From DASPJQ01 sp035299065 (GTDB lineage: Bacteria; Bacteroidota; Bacteroidia; Flavobacteriales_D; UBA2798), in contig DATGXI010000045.1 in the NCBI GenBank assembly GCA_035299065.1, forward strand, positions 1 through 26,874: DNA of 26,874 nucleotides. The letters run 5' to 3'. The notes beneath the pieces were generated by a model, which made no database searches, had not been told where the DNA came from, and worked only from the letters and a program-made list of their open reading frames with translations. Positions 8,423-15,157 of the stretch are shown here, in pieces (position 1 is the first letter of the stretch; every line of letters begins with the position of its first letter). The translations under genes and the position numbers were made by a program.

Positions 8423-9373
8423 ATGGATCAAAATAATATAGCTGAAATGGAAAGTCATTTCATGGCAAAAGTCAATGCTGAAGAGAAAATTGAGCCAAAA
8501 GACTGGATGCCTGATGCTTACCGCAAAACCTTAATTCGCCAGATTTCGCAGCATGCGCACAGTGAGGTTGTAGGCATGTTACCTGAAGGAAACTGGATTA
8601 CCCGTGCCCCGAGCCTGCGTGCTAAAATTGTTTTGCTTGCCAAGGTACAGGACGAAGCCGGCCATGGTTTGTATTTATATTGTGCTGCTGAAACATTGGG
8701 TATTGACCGTGCCGAATTGCTTGACCAGTTGCACACCGGAAAAGCAAAATATTCGAGCATTTTTAATTACCCTACTCCAACCTGGGCCGACATGGGCGCT
8801 ATTGGCTGGTTAGTTGACGGTGCGGCCATTGTAAACCAGGTTATGTTACAGCGCACCTCTTATGGTCCGTATGCACGTGCCATGGTTAGGATTTGTAAAG
8901 AAGAAAGTTTTCACCAGCGCCAGGGATATGAAGTAATGGCAACCCTTGCAAAAGGAACACCTGAGCAAAAAGCAATGGCGCAGGATGCCTTAAACCGATG
9001 GTGGTGGCCAAGCATAATGATGTTTGGGCCAAATGATGATGCATCGCCAAACAGTGCTCAAAGCATGGCCTGGAAAATAAAACGCGAAAGCAATGATACA
9101 TTGCGCCAACGTTTTATTGACAGAACCGTTGCACAGGCTGAATTAATTGGATTAACCATTCCTGATCCGGATTTGAAATGGAATGCTGAAAAAGGACATT
9201 ACGATTTTGGCGAAATTAATTGGGATGAGTTTTTTAACGTGATAAAAGGAAATGGACCGTGTAACCGCGAACGATTAAAAGCACGGGCGGATGCTCACAA
9301 AAAAGGTCAATGGGTGCGTGATGCTGCGGCAGCTTACGCTGAAAAGAAAAAAAATAAAGCAGTAGCCGCTTAA
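8423..9373 (+). CDS. paaA: Phenylacetyl-CoA epoxidase catalytic subunit PaaA
   Basis: A 316-residue ferritin-like di-iron protein, the catalytic subunit of the ring 1,2-phenylacetyl-CoA epoxidase. Likely iron ligands can be read directly: Glu48 (HSEVVG), Glu78 and His81 (VQDEAGHG), Asp132 (VDGAAIVN), and Glu161 and His164 (KEESFHQRQG), the Glu-xx-His pairs being diagnostic. Length matches known PaaA (about 310). The C-terminus is a lysine/alanine-rich tail. It starts the plus-strand operon, with paaB beginning 10 bases after its stop. I infer that phenylacetate or phenylalanine breakdown enters here, although the ligase paaK and the downstream paaG, paaZ and paaJ genes are not in this window. 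Confidence 0.95.
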   Translation: MDQNNIAEMESHFMAKVNAEEKIEPKDWMPDAYRKTLIRQISQHAHSEVVGMLPEGNWITRAPSLRAKIVLLAKVQDEAGHGLYLYCAAETLGIDRAELLDQLHTGKAKYSSIFNYPTPTWADMGAIGWLVDGAAIVNQVMLQRTSYGPYARAMVRICKEESFHQRQGYEVMATLAKGTPEQKAMAQDALNRWWWPSIMMFGPNDDASPNSAQSMAWKIKRESNDTLRQRFIDRTVAQAELIGLTIPDPDLKWNAEKGHYDFGEINWDEFFNVIKGNGPCNRERLKARADAHKKGQWVRDAAAAYAEKKKNKAVAA

Positions 9374-9383
9374 GAAAAAAATT

Positions 9384-9680
9384 ATGTCAGAGAAAAAGGA
9401 TACGCAATGGCCATTATGGGAAGTGTTTGTACAAACCAAGCCCGGCCAACCGCACAAACACTGCGGAAGTTTACACGCAGCTGATGCCGAAATGGCATTG
9501 CAAAATGCACGTGATGTATATACCCGCAGGGGCGAAGGAACCAATTTATGGGTTGTTGAAGCCAAACACATTTCAGCTTCGTCACCCGAAGATATTGGGC
9601 CGTTTTTTGAACCAGGTAACGAGAAAGTTTATCGTCACCCTACGTTTTACCACCTTCCCGAAGGAGTGAAGTATATTTAA
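9384..9680 (+). CDS. paaB: Phenylacetyl-CoA epoxidase subunit PaaB
   Basis: A 98-residue protein matching PaaB in size and sequence: WPLWEVFVQTKPGQPHKHCG at the N-terminus, the central ADAEMALQNARDVYTRRGEG, and LWVVEAKHI. PaaB is a small structural component of the epoxidase assembly without its own metal centre, thought to bridge PaaAC dimers. The alternative overlapping frame at 9427-9669 is a shadow. The stop codon lies within an A/T-rich repeat that fills the whole spacer to paaC. Confidence 0.93.
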   Translation: MSEKKDTQWPLWEVFVQTKPGQPHKHCGSLHAADAEMALQNARDVYTRRGEGTNLWVVEAKHISASSPEDIGPFFEPGNEKVYRHPTFYHLPEGVKYI

Positions 9681-9705
9681 GATTTAAGATTCAAAATTTA
9701 AGATG
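9675..9705. repeat. A/T-rich TTTAAGATT-family repeat, copy 2, forming the paaB-paaC junction
   Basis: The sequence contains ATTTAAGATT, a second AAGATTC and AATTTAAGATG in tandem. It supplies the paaB stop codon (9678-9680) and reaches the paaC start codon (9703-9705), so the operon spacer consists entirely of this repeat. Confidence 0.55.
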
Positions 9706-10461
9706 AATACGAACGAAGCATTGGTAAAATATATTTTACGCCTGGCCGACACCAATTTTATTTTGGGTCAGCGTTTAAGCGAATGGTGTGGTCATGGCCC
9801 AATACTGGAAGAAGATATTGCCCTGGCAAATATTGGATTGGATAAACTGGGACTGGCATCGTCATTGTACAAATACGCTGCGCAGATTGAGGGGAACGGT
9901 CGTGATGAAGACTATTACGCATTTATGCGTGCTGAGCGCGAATTCATGAACCAGCTATTGGTGGAACAACCCAACGGTGACTATGCCGTTACCATGGTTC
10001 GTCAATTGTTTAACGATGCGTTTGATTATTATTTTTTGACTGAATTGCAAAAAAGCAAAGATGCAACATTGGCTGCACTGGCTGCAAAATCATTGAAAGA
10101 AGTTACTTACCAGTTACGTCATTGCAGTGAGTGGGTGGTGCGATTTGGCGATGGAACTGAAGAAAGCCACCAGCGTGCACAGGCTGCCATACAGGAATTG
10201 TGGCGATTTACCGGTGAATATTTTGAAATGAATGATGTGGACGATGTATTGATTAAAGCAGGCATTGGTGTTGATTTAAATGGGATAAAAGACAAGTATT
10301 ACAAACATGTTGCCGAGGTAATTGCCCAGGCAAAACTTACTGTTCCTTTAAACGAATACATGCAAACAGGAAGCCGAAAGGGAATGCATACCGAGCATTT
10401 AGGCTTTATTTTGGCCGAGGCGCAGTACATGCAGCGAATGTACCCGGGAGCCAAGTGGTAA
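9703..10461 (+). CDS. paaC: Phenylacetyl-CoA epoxidase structural subunit PaaC
   Basis: A 252-residue ferritin-fold protein. PaaC pairs with PaaA and is the non-catalytic partner of the epoxidase. Family-like segments are DTNFILGQRLSEWCGHGP at residues 16-33, EEDIALANIGLDKLGLA just after, and the C-terminal GKHTEHLG-like GMHTEHLGFILAEAQYMQR. Length agrees with E. coli PaaC (248). It is followed after only 19 bases by a 35-codon frame and then paaD, all on the same strand. Confidence 0.94.
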   Translation: MNTNEALVKYILRLADTNFILGQRLSEWCGHGPILEEDIALANIGLDKLGLASSLYKYAAQIEGNGRDEDYYAFMRAEREFMNQLLVEQPNGDYAVTMVRQLFNDAFDYYFLTELQKSKDATLAALAAKSLKEVTYQLRHCSEWVVRFGDGTEESHQRAQAAIQELWRFTGEYFEMNDVDDVLIKAGIGVDLNGIKDKYYKHVAEVIAQAKLTVPLNEYMQTGSRKGMHTEHLGFILAEAQYMQRMYPGAKW

Positions 10462-10480
10462 TTGCACATTGATAATTGTT

Positions 10481-10588
10481 ATGTCCATCAAAGAAATATA
10501 CAAAAAATACTTTCCTTATTTTGTTGACGTTTGGCAATACATCATTATCATTGTTATGTTTATTATTGCGGCAATTTTCTTTTTATAA
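10481..10588 (+). CDS. 35-residue single-pass membrane protein between paaC and paaD
   Basis: A short ATG-to-TAA frame encodes a basic, aromatic head (MSIKEIYKKYFPYFVDVW) followed by one continuous hydrophobic segment at residues 20-35 (YIIIIVMFIIAAIFFL), ending at the stop codon. It begins 19 bases after the paaC stop and ends 3 bases before the paaD start, a fit expected for a translated operon member rather than random spacer. The predicted topology is a tail-anchored or N-in single-pass membrane peptide. I do not recognise the family and no function is assigned. A membrane tether for the cytosolic epoxidase is one speculative possibility. Low complexity from an A/T-rich genome could mimic such a segment, so confidence is moderate. 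Confidence 0.55.
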   Translation: MSIKEIYKKYFPYFVDVWQYIIIIVMFIIAAIFFL

Positions 10589-10591
10589 ATT

Positions 10592-11083
10592 ATGGTTTTT
10601 ACAAAAGAAGACATATACAAACTACTTAACGAGATTCCGGATCCGGAAATTCCTGTAATCAGTGTGGTTGAACTTGGTGTTGTGCGTGATGTAGAAGTGC
10701 ATGGTGAGAGCGTGGTGGTTAAAATTACCCCTACCTATTCAGGATGTCCGGCCATGCACCGCATGGAACTTGACATTAAACACAGCCTGGCGCATCATGG
10801 TGTAAAAAACTTTTGTGTTGAAACTATTTACAGCCCCGCATGGACAACCGATTGGCTGAGCGCTGAAGCAAAAGAAAAACTAAGGGTATATGGTATTGCG
10901 CCACCTGAAAAAGCCAGCTCAAATAAAGGCTTTTTACTTTTTGGGGGAGCAAAAACTGTGCATTGCCCAAGATGTAAATCAAAACACACCGAAATGGTGA
11001 GTGAATTTGGATCAACAGCCTGCAAAAGCATGTATAAATGCCTTGACTGCAAAGAGCCGTTTGATTATTTCAAATGCATCTGA
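10592..11083 (+). CDS. paaD: PaaD-like epoxidase maturation protein
   Basis: A 163-residue protein with an N-terminal MIP18/DUF59 domain (residues 1-100: IPDPEIPVISVVELGVVRDV, then TPTYSGCPAMHRME) and a C-terminal zinc-ribbon-like region holding HCPRC near residue 131, an isolated Cys in STACKSMYKC, and CLDC, ending FDYFKCI. This two-part design is specific to PaaD, which is thought to help assemble metal or iron-sulfur centres of the epoxidase rather than to catalyse the reaction. It closes the plus-strand paa operon and converges on a small gene 37 bp away. Confidence 0.92.
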   Translation: MVFTKEDIYKLLNEIPDPEIPVISVVELGVVRDVEVHGESVVVKITPTYSGCPAMHRMELDIKHSLAHHGVKNFCVETIYSPAWTTDWLSAEAKEKLRVYGIAPPEKASSNKGFLLFGGAKTVHCPRCKSKHTEMVSEFGSTACKSMYKCLDCKEPFDYFKCI

Positions 11084-11090
11084 CAATTTG

Positions 11091-11117
11091 AGATATTAAA
11101 TCTTGAATCTTAAATTA
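11091..11117. repeat. A/T-rich TTTAAGATT-family repeat, copy 3 (inverted)
   Basis: Read on the minus strand it contains AATTTAAGATTCAAGATTTA, nearly the same as copy 2 but in the opposite orientation. It lies in the convergent gap between paaD and the small minus-strand gene; any terminator role is speculative, as no GC-rich stem is present. Confidence 0.5.
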
Positions 11118-11120
11118 TCG

Positions 11121-11369
11121 TCAGCTAAGCTGAATTTTGGTAATTGCCCTGTGATTGCTAAACCGGTTGCGAACCCAATCAATAAAATCCTTGAGATCAG
11201 TTTCGGCTAACATTTTAATGGCTTTGTTTAGTTCTTTTTCGAAAAGGTACTCATCAAAGCTTACCTTTTCCAGAATGAATTTGCAGTACTCGAGCGACAC
11301 TCTTTTCATACGTAAATAATTTTTTAGAGGTCGTATGAAATATTCATGGTTATTCGATTGAATGAGCAT
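11121..11369 (-). CDS. Small conserved-looking protein, function unknown
   Basis: An 82-residue frame; the internal ATG at residue 21 (MKRVSLEYCKFILEKVSFDE) may be the real start, giving 62 residues from 11309. From there the protein is highly charged and helical, with alternating Lys/Glu and a WVRNRF segment near the end. I recall similar short proteins beginning MKRVSLEYCK in other Bacteroidota but cannot verify that here, and no function is known to me. No signal peptide or membrane segment is present. It stands alone between the paa operon and the coiled-coil lipoprotein. Confidence 0.6.
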   Translation of the reverse strand: MLIQSNNHEYFIRPLKNYLRMKRVSLEYCKFILEKVSFDEYLFEKELNKAIKMLAETDLKDFIDWVRNRFSNHRAITKIQLS

Positions 11370-11451
11370 GAATATTGCACAGGCCGTAAATTGTAAACAG
11401 ACTGAATTTTACGAGGGAGTTTTACAAAGGTTATAGAAAAGTGGCAAAATT

Positions 11452-12321
11452 TTATTCCACAACCATAACCAGGTACTTAGACACGCTCCAAAATTCTTTT
11501 GGATTGGTAATCACCAGTTTTTCAATGATTTTATCGCCCTGAAGCTTATAGGAACCCTTTGGATGGGTGGTTAAGATCTCAACTTTTTTATTTCCAAGCG
11601 TTATTTCCTTGGTTTTAAGGATATCCATTGGCGTAAAATAGTCCTTATTGAAGTCCTCACGCAATTTTTTGATTTTACCCAATCCAATAAATCCACCTGT
11701 TTTTGTAATGATTCCCTCATCCTTTAACTCCTTTGAGGTGCCAATTACATAAAAGGCCGCATTGATCTCATCGTCTTTTTCAGCAATTATTTCATCTTTT
11801 TCATTTAACGTGGCGGTTAGTTCATCCATAGCAATATCATACCTTGACAATTCCTCACGCAATTCGGCAATGGTGGCTTCCTTTTGTTCAACATCCTTAA
11901 TCATGCGCTCCAACATTTTTTCAAGTTCACCAATTTTCACATCGGCCTTGGTTAATTTACTTCTCAGGATATTTACTTTATTTTTATTCTCTTGTAAAAG
12001 GGTATTTATGGCTGTTATTTCCTCAATGATTTTTGATTTTTCGCCCTGGGCCAATTCAGGGTCTTTGGCATTCAGGTTAATTACACCTTGTTTGTCGGCT
12101 ATTTGTGCAAGGTTTTCCTCAATTTCATTAAACATGCGAATGCTTTGGTTAATGGCCGAGTCTTTCATAGCCAGTTCGCGCTTGAGTTTTTTGATCTCAG
12201 CATTAACACTGTCACCATCTTCGGTATTTACTGTTTCAATTACGCTATTGTCGTCAGGGGTGCACGCTACCGCACATGTCAGAATAGTAAAAAACAGGGT
12301 GTAAAACGCGTATTTTCTCAT
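11452..12321 (-). CDS. Coiled-coil lipoprotein (Cbp1-like)
   Basis: A 289-residue protein with a type II signal peptide ending in the lipobox-like CAVAC (lipid-modified Cys20), then an acidic spacer. Residues about 40-195 are a long coiled coil dominated by Glu, Lys, Leu and Ile heptads (for example KLTKADVKIGELEKMLERM). A conserved-looking globular tail follows, with AFYVIGTSKELKDEGIITKT and GFIGLGKIKKL, then a C-terminal beta-rich region. Bacteroidota proteins of this type are often database-labelled Cbp1-family collagen-binding adhesins; that name is weakly founded, and a structural envelope role is equally possible. The antisense serine-rich frame here is a shadow. Confidence 0.7.
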   Translation of the reverse strand: MRKYAFYTLFFTILTCAVACTPDDNSVIETVNTEDGDSVNAEIKKLKRELAMKDSAINQSIRMFNEIEENLAQIADKQGVINLNAKDPELAQGEKSKIIEEITAINTLLQENKNKVNILRSKLTKADVKIGELEKMLERMIKDVEQKEATIAELREELSRYDIAMDELTATLNEKDEIIAEKDDEINAAFYVIGTSKELKDEGIITKTGGFIGLGKIKKLREDFNKDYFTPMDILKTKEITLGNKKVEILTTHPKGSYKLQGDKIIEKLVITNPKEFWSVSKYLVMVVE

Positions 12322-12423
12322 TATTTGTTAAAGGTTATGGTGTAAAAATAGAAAAAAATACCCAATTGCCCATATTGACGTTATATTAGTTATTTTTAAA
12401 AAATTCTTAAAAACTTTTGCCTC

Positions 12424-14187
12424 ATGACAAAAATTGCAGTTTTGATTTTAACCCTGTTAAGCCTTACAACTTATTCCCAAACCCTTACCTATAAGCTTGA
12501 ATTAACCGAGCCGCATAAGCACTATTATTATGTGACTATGACCGTTGAAGGGTGGAAAAAAAACACGCTTGATGTGAAAATGCCGGTTTGGGCCCCGGGA
12601 AGTTATCTTGTAAGGGAATTTGCAAAAGGTGTTGACTATGTAAAAGCCACATCGGGCAACACTGCTTTAACTGTAAATAAAACTGACAAAAGCACCTGGC
12701 AGGTTAAAACAGATGGAAAGTCAAAAATTGAAATTCGGTATAACGTTTATGCATTCGAAACATCGGTACGCACCAGTTACCTTGACGCAACGCATGGTTT
12801 TGTAAGCGGGAGCAGCGTATTTATGTATATACCTGAAATGAAGGTTAACAGCGGCACAGTTGAGATTGTACCCGGAAATTTCAAGCGCATTTCAACCACT
12901 TTACTAAATGCAGGCGGCAATAAATTTGCGTATTCAAACATGGACGAATTATACGACTGCCCAATAGAAATTGGAAACCACGATGAGTTTACATTTATGG
13001 CTGCCGGATGCAATCACCGTGTAGCCATGTTTGGCGAAGGCAACTACGAGGTTGACAAATTAAAAACCGATATGGCTAAAATATGCGAAGAAGCCACCAA
13101 AGTATGGGGTGAAAACCCGAACAAGGAATATTTATTTATCATTCACAATTTAACCGTTGGTAGTGGCGGACTGGAACATGCCAGCTCAACTACCCTTGAC
13201 GTAAGCCGCAACACGTATTCACCCGCCAATTACAATGGTTTTTTAAGTATTGTAGCGCATGAGTATTTTCACTTGTGGAATGTAAAACGTTTGCGCCCTG
13301 CGGGACTGTTCCCCTATGATTACGACAAAGAAAACTATACAGATTTATTGTGGGTGGCTGAAGGTTTTACCAGCTACTATGACGAGTTGTTGCTAAAGCG
13401 TGCAGGCTATTACGATGAAAATGGCTATGTGCGCATTTTAAACTCAACACTTGCCAGCGTTGAAAACACACCTGGTAGTAAAGTACAATCAGCCGCTGAG
13501 TCAAGCTATGATGCTTGGATAAAAGGTTACCGCCCGAATGAAAATTCCAATAACAGAACCATTTCATATTATCCAAAAGGGTCATTGATAGCTGCCATGC
13601 TGGACATTGAAATTATTGCCAGTACCAATGGGAAAATGAAACTGGATGATTTACTTAAAAAATTATACAACGATTTTTACAAAGTAAAAAAAAACGGTTA
13701 TTCATTTGCCGATTTTAAGGCTGCTGCTGAAAGCATTTGCGGGAAAAAGATGGACGATTTTTTCAATACCCTTGTTTTAACCGCCAGCGAAATAAACTAC
13801 AACCAGTACCTGAATAAAGTGGGATACATGCTTATTGCAACAGGAAGAGGAAACGAGCCGTGGCTGGGTATACAAACCAAAGATGGTGCGGGTGGAAAAG
13901 TGGTGATAAGCGCTGTGAGCGATGGAAGCTGTGCACAAAATTATGGTTTGCTGGTAAACGATGAAATTATTGCGGTGAACAAAACGCGCATTGACAACAA
14001 TAGCTTGTACCGGTTGGTTGGCTCATTTGCCGTTGGCACAACACTGGACTTTTTAATATCACGCGATAACCTGGTGCAAACTGTGCCGGTAAAGCTGGAT
14101 AAAACATATTTAAAAGATTACCTGATTACACCGGCTGAGAATGTGGCGAAGGAAGTAAAGGAATTAAAAAGTAAGTGGTTGAATTAA
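12424..14187 (+). CDS. M61 family metallopeptidase with PDZ domain
   Basis: A 587-residue secreted or periplasmic peptidase. Residues 1-19 are a signal peptide ending TYSQ. An N-terminal beta-rich domain (residues 20-190) contains MPVWAPGSYLVREFAKGVDY, typical of the glycyl-aminopeptidase family M61. The zinc site is clear: HEYFH at residues 279-283 within VAHEYFHLWNVKRLRP, with the third ligand Glu313 in VAEGFTSYYDE. A PDZ-like domain at about residues 477-560 begins WLGIQTKDG and includes NYGLLVNDEIIAVN. Known M61 enzymes release N-terminal glycine or alanine; the physiological substrate here is unknown. It is divergent from the coiled-coil lipoprotein. Confidence 0.9.
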   Translation: MTKIAVLILTLLSLTTYSQTLTYKLELTEPHKHYYYVTMTVEGWKKNTLDVKMPVWAPGSYLVREFAKGVDYVKATSGNTALTVNKTDKSTWQVKTDGKSKIEIRYNVYAFETSVRTSYLDATHGFVSGSSVFMYIPEMKVNSGTVEIVPGNFKRISTTLLNAGGNKFAYSNMDELYDCPIEIGNHDEFTFMAAGCNHRVAMFGEGNYEVDKLKTDMAKICEEATKVWGENPNKEYLFIIHNLTVGSGGLEHASSTTLDVSRNTYSPANYNGFLSIVAHEYFHLWNVKRLRPAGLFPYDYDKENYTDLLWVAEGFTSYYDELLLKRAGYYDENGYVRILNSTLASVENTPGSKVQSAAESSYDAWIKGYRPNENSNNRTISYYPKGSLIAAMLDIEIIASTNGKMKLDDLLKKLYNDFYKVKKNGYSFADFKAAAESICGKKMDDFFNTLVLTASEINYNQYLNKVGYMLIATGRGNEPWLGIQTKDGAGGKVVISAVSDGSCAQNYGLLVNDEIIAVNKTRIDNNSLYRLVGSFAVGTTLDFLISRDNLVQTVPVKLDKTYLKDYLITPAENVAKEVKELKSKWLN

Positions 14188-14228
14188 TTATTCAATTAGT
14201 GATTCATAATTCCTAGTTCCTTATTAAC

Positions 14229-14419
14229 TACGGCATAACCGCGCCAGGGATGGAAGCGGCACGTAACGCAGCCAAACAATTGGCTGTGTTAGTGAGCAGG
14301 CGACCAAAGGAAGCCCGCGCAGCGTTACACAGCCAATTGTTTGGCAAGTGAAGTAAAGCGTACAGCCCGTTTAGGCGCCCTGAAGAATCATGAAAACTAT
14401 TTTTTTTGCGCCCTTTTTG
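14229..14419 (+). other. Structured intergenic element upstream of pyrR (possible ncRNA or dispersed repeat)
   Basis: This stretch is visibly richer in G+C than its flanks. A 19-bp sequence at 14271-14289 (GCCAAACAATTGGCTGTGT) has its exact reverse complement at 14327-14345, with a 37-base loop. Each arm also contains its own small hairpin (GCCAA-4-TTGGC). A 7-bp pair GTAACGC (14263-14269) and GCGTTAC (14322-14328) is arranged so that it cannot be nested with the long stem, giving alternative or pseudoknot-like folds. It ends in T-rich DNA with GCGCCC (14401-14419). The strand assignment is by position relative to pyrR only; symmetric sequence prevents certainty. The 64-residue minus frame across it is not considered coding. 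Confidence 0.5.
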
Positions 14420-14434
14420 CATTAAAAAATGGTC

Positions 14435-14442
14435 TATATTTG
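14435..14442 (+). promoter_or_regulatory. Candidate -7 box for pyrR
   Basis: TATATTTG matches the Bacteroidota -7 consensus TAnnTTTG exactly. A TTTG at 14416-14419 could serve as the -33 element, but the 15-base spacing is shorter than usual. The pyrR ATG lies only 8 bases after the box, so a transcript from here would have almost no leader. Confidence 0.4.
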
Positions 14443-14450
14443 AACTTTGA

Positions 14451-14999
14451 ATGCAGCCACAGGTTATAGTTCAAAAAGATCTTTTCGCACTTATTCTTAA
14501 GCGACTTTGCCATCAATTAATTGAAAACCACAACGATTTTTCGGAGTCGGTACTTATTGGCTTACAGCCGCGGGGTATTTATTTGGCCAACAGGCTAAAC
14601 AACTTGCTTTCAGACATTACCAACAATAAAAATATACAGTGTGGTGCCCTTGACATTACGTTTTACAGGGACGATTTCAGGCACAGGGATGTGCCGCTTT
14701 TACCCAGTGCAACCAATATTGATTTTAGCATTGAAGGTAAAAATGTGGTGTTGATTGACGATGTTTTATTTACGGGGAGAACGGTGAGGGCGGGCTTTGA
14801 AGCCTTGCTTGCGTTTGGGCGCCCCAAAAAAATTGAGTTTTTAACATTGATTGACCGCAGGTTTACACGCCAAATTCCGATTCAACCCGATTATGTAGGA
14901 AAGTATATTGATACGATTAATAAAGAACGTGTTGCCGTGGAATGGAAAGAAACCGAGGGCGAGGATAAGGTGATATTACTCTCGGAGAAAAAAATATAG
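14451..14999 (+). CDS. pyrR: PyrR-type phosphoribosyltransferase / pyrimidine regulator
   Basis: A 182-residue protein of the PyrR family. It shows LIGLQPRGIYLANRLN near residue 36, the PRPP loop VVLIDDVLFTGRTVRAGFEAL near residue 99, and LIDRRFTRQIPIQPDYVGKYI, close to the [20 protein letters not shown] consensus. In Firmicutes, PyrR binds pyrimidine mRNA leaders and has weak uracil phosphoribosyltransferase activity. Whether the RNA-binding role applies in this lineage is not shown by the sequence. pyrB follows after 158 bp on the same strand, fitting a pyrimidine operon. Confidence 0.88.
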   Translation: MQPQVIVQKDLFALILKRLCHQLIENHNDFSESVLIGLQPRGIYLANRLNNLLSDITNNKNIQCGALDITFYRDDFRHRDVPLLPSATNIDFSIEGKNVVLIDDVLFTGRTVRAGFEALLAFGRPKKIEFLTLIDRRFTRQIPIQPDYVGKYIDTINKERVAVEWKETEGEDKVILLSEKKI

Positions 15000-15067
15000 T
15001 AGCCGTGGCAGGAGCAGGAAGTGGCAGCGCGTGGAATACGCAAACAGGATATTTAAAAGAGAAATAG

Positions 15068-15145
15068 CGCGCAAATCCCGCGGATCCCGCAGATTCAAAA
15101 GGTAAAAAACGATTGTATCTGTGAAAATCTGTGCAATCTGTGGCT
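15068..15145. repeat. Dispersed CGCGGATC/CGCAGAT repeat between pyrR and pyrB
   Basis: The spacer holds CGCGGATCCCGCAGATTC followed by ATCTGTGAAAATCTGTGC and AATCTGTGGC. The CGCAGATT and AATCTGTG halves are imperfect inverted copies, allowing a loose hairpin. A related shorter copy is at 19349-19382. Sequences of this sort are familiar from the gaps of many Bacteroidota genomes (established knowledge recalled, not checked). Confidence 0.55.
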
Positions 15146-15157
15146 TAAAAAAAAGAA

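Noticed and set aside
11762..12304. 180-residue plus-strand frame opposite the coiled-coil lipoprotein
   Set aside because: Its Ser/Phe/Ile-rich composition is what Glu/Lys-rich coiled-coil codons give on the complementary strand; no family motif or independent start signal was seen.
14263..14345. Integron attC site
   Set aside because: The GTAACGC/GCGTTAC ends were compared with the RYYYAAC and GTTRRRY core sites of attC, but they do not match and no integrase or cassette is nearby.
14228..14422. 64-residue minus-strand frame over the element upstream of pyrR
   Set aside because: It spans the inverted repeats and contains Ala/Leu/Asn-rich translation of palindromic DNA; structure rather than coding explains the sequence.
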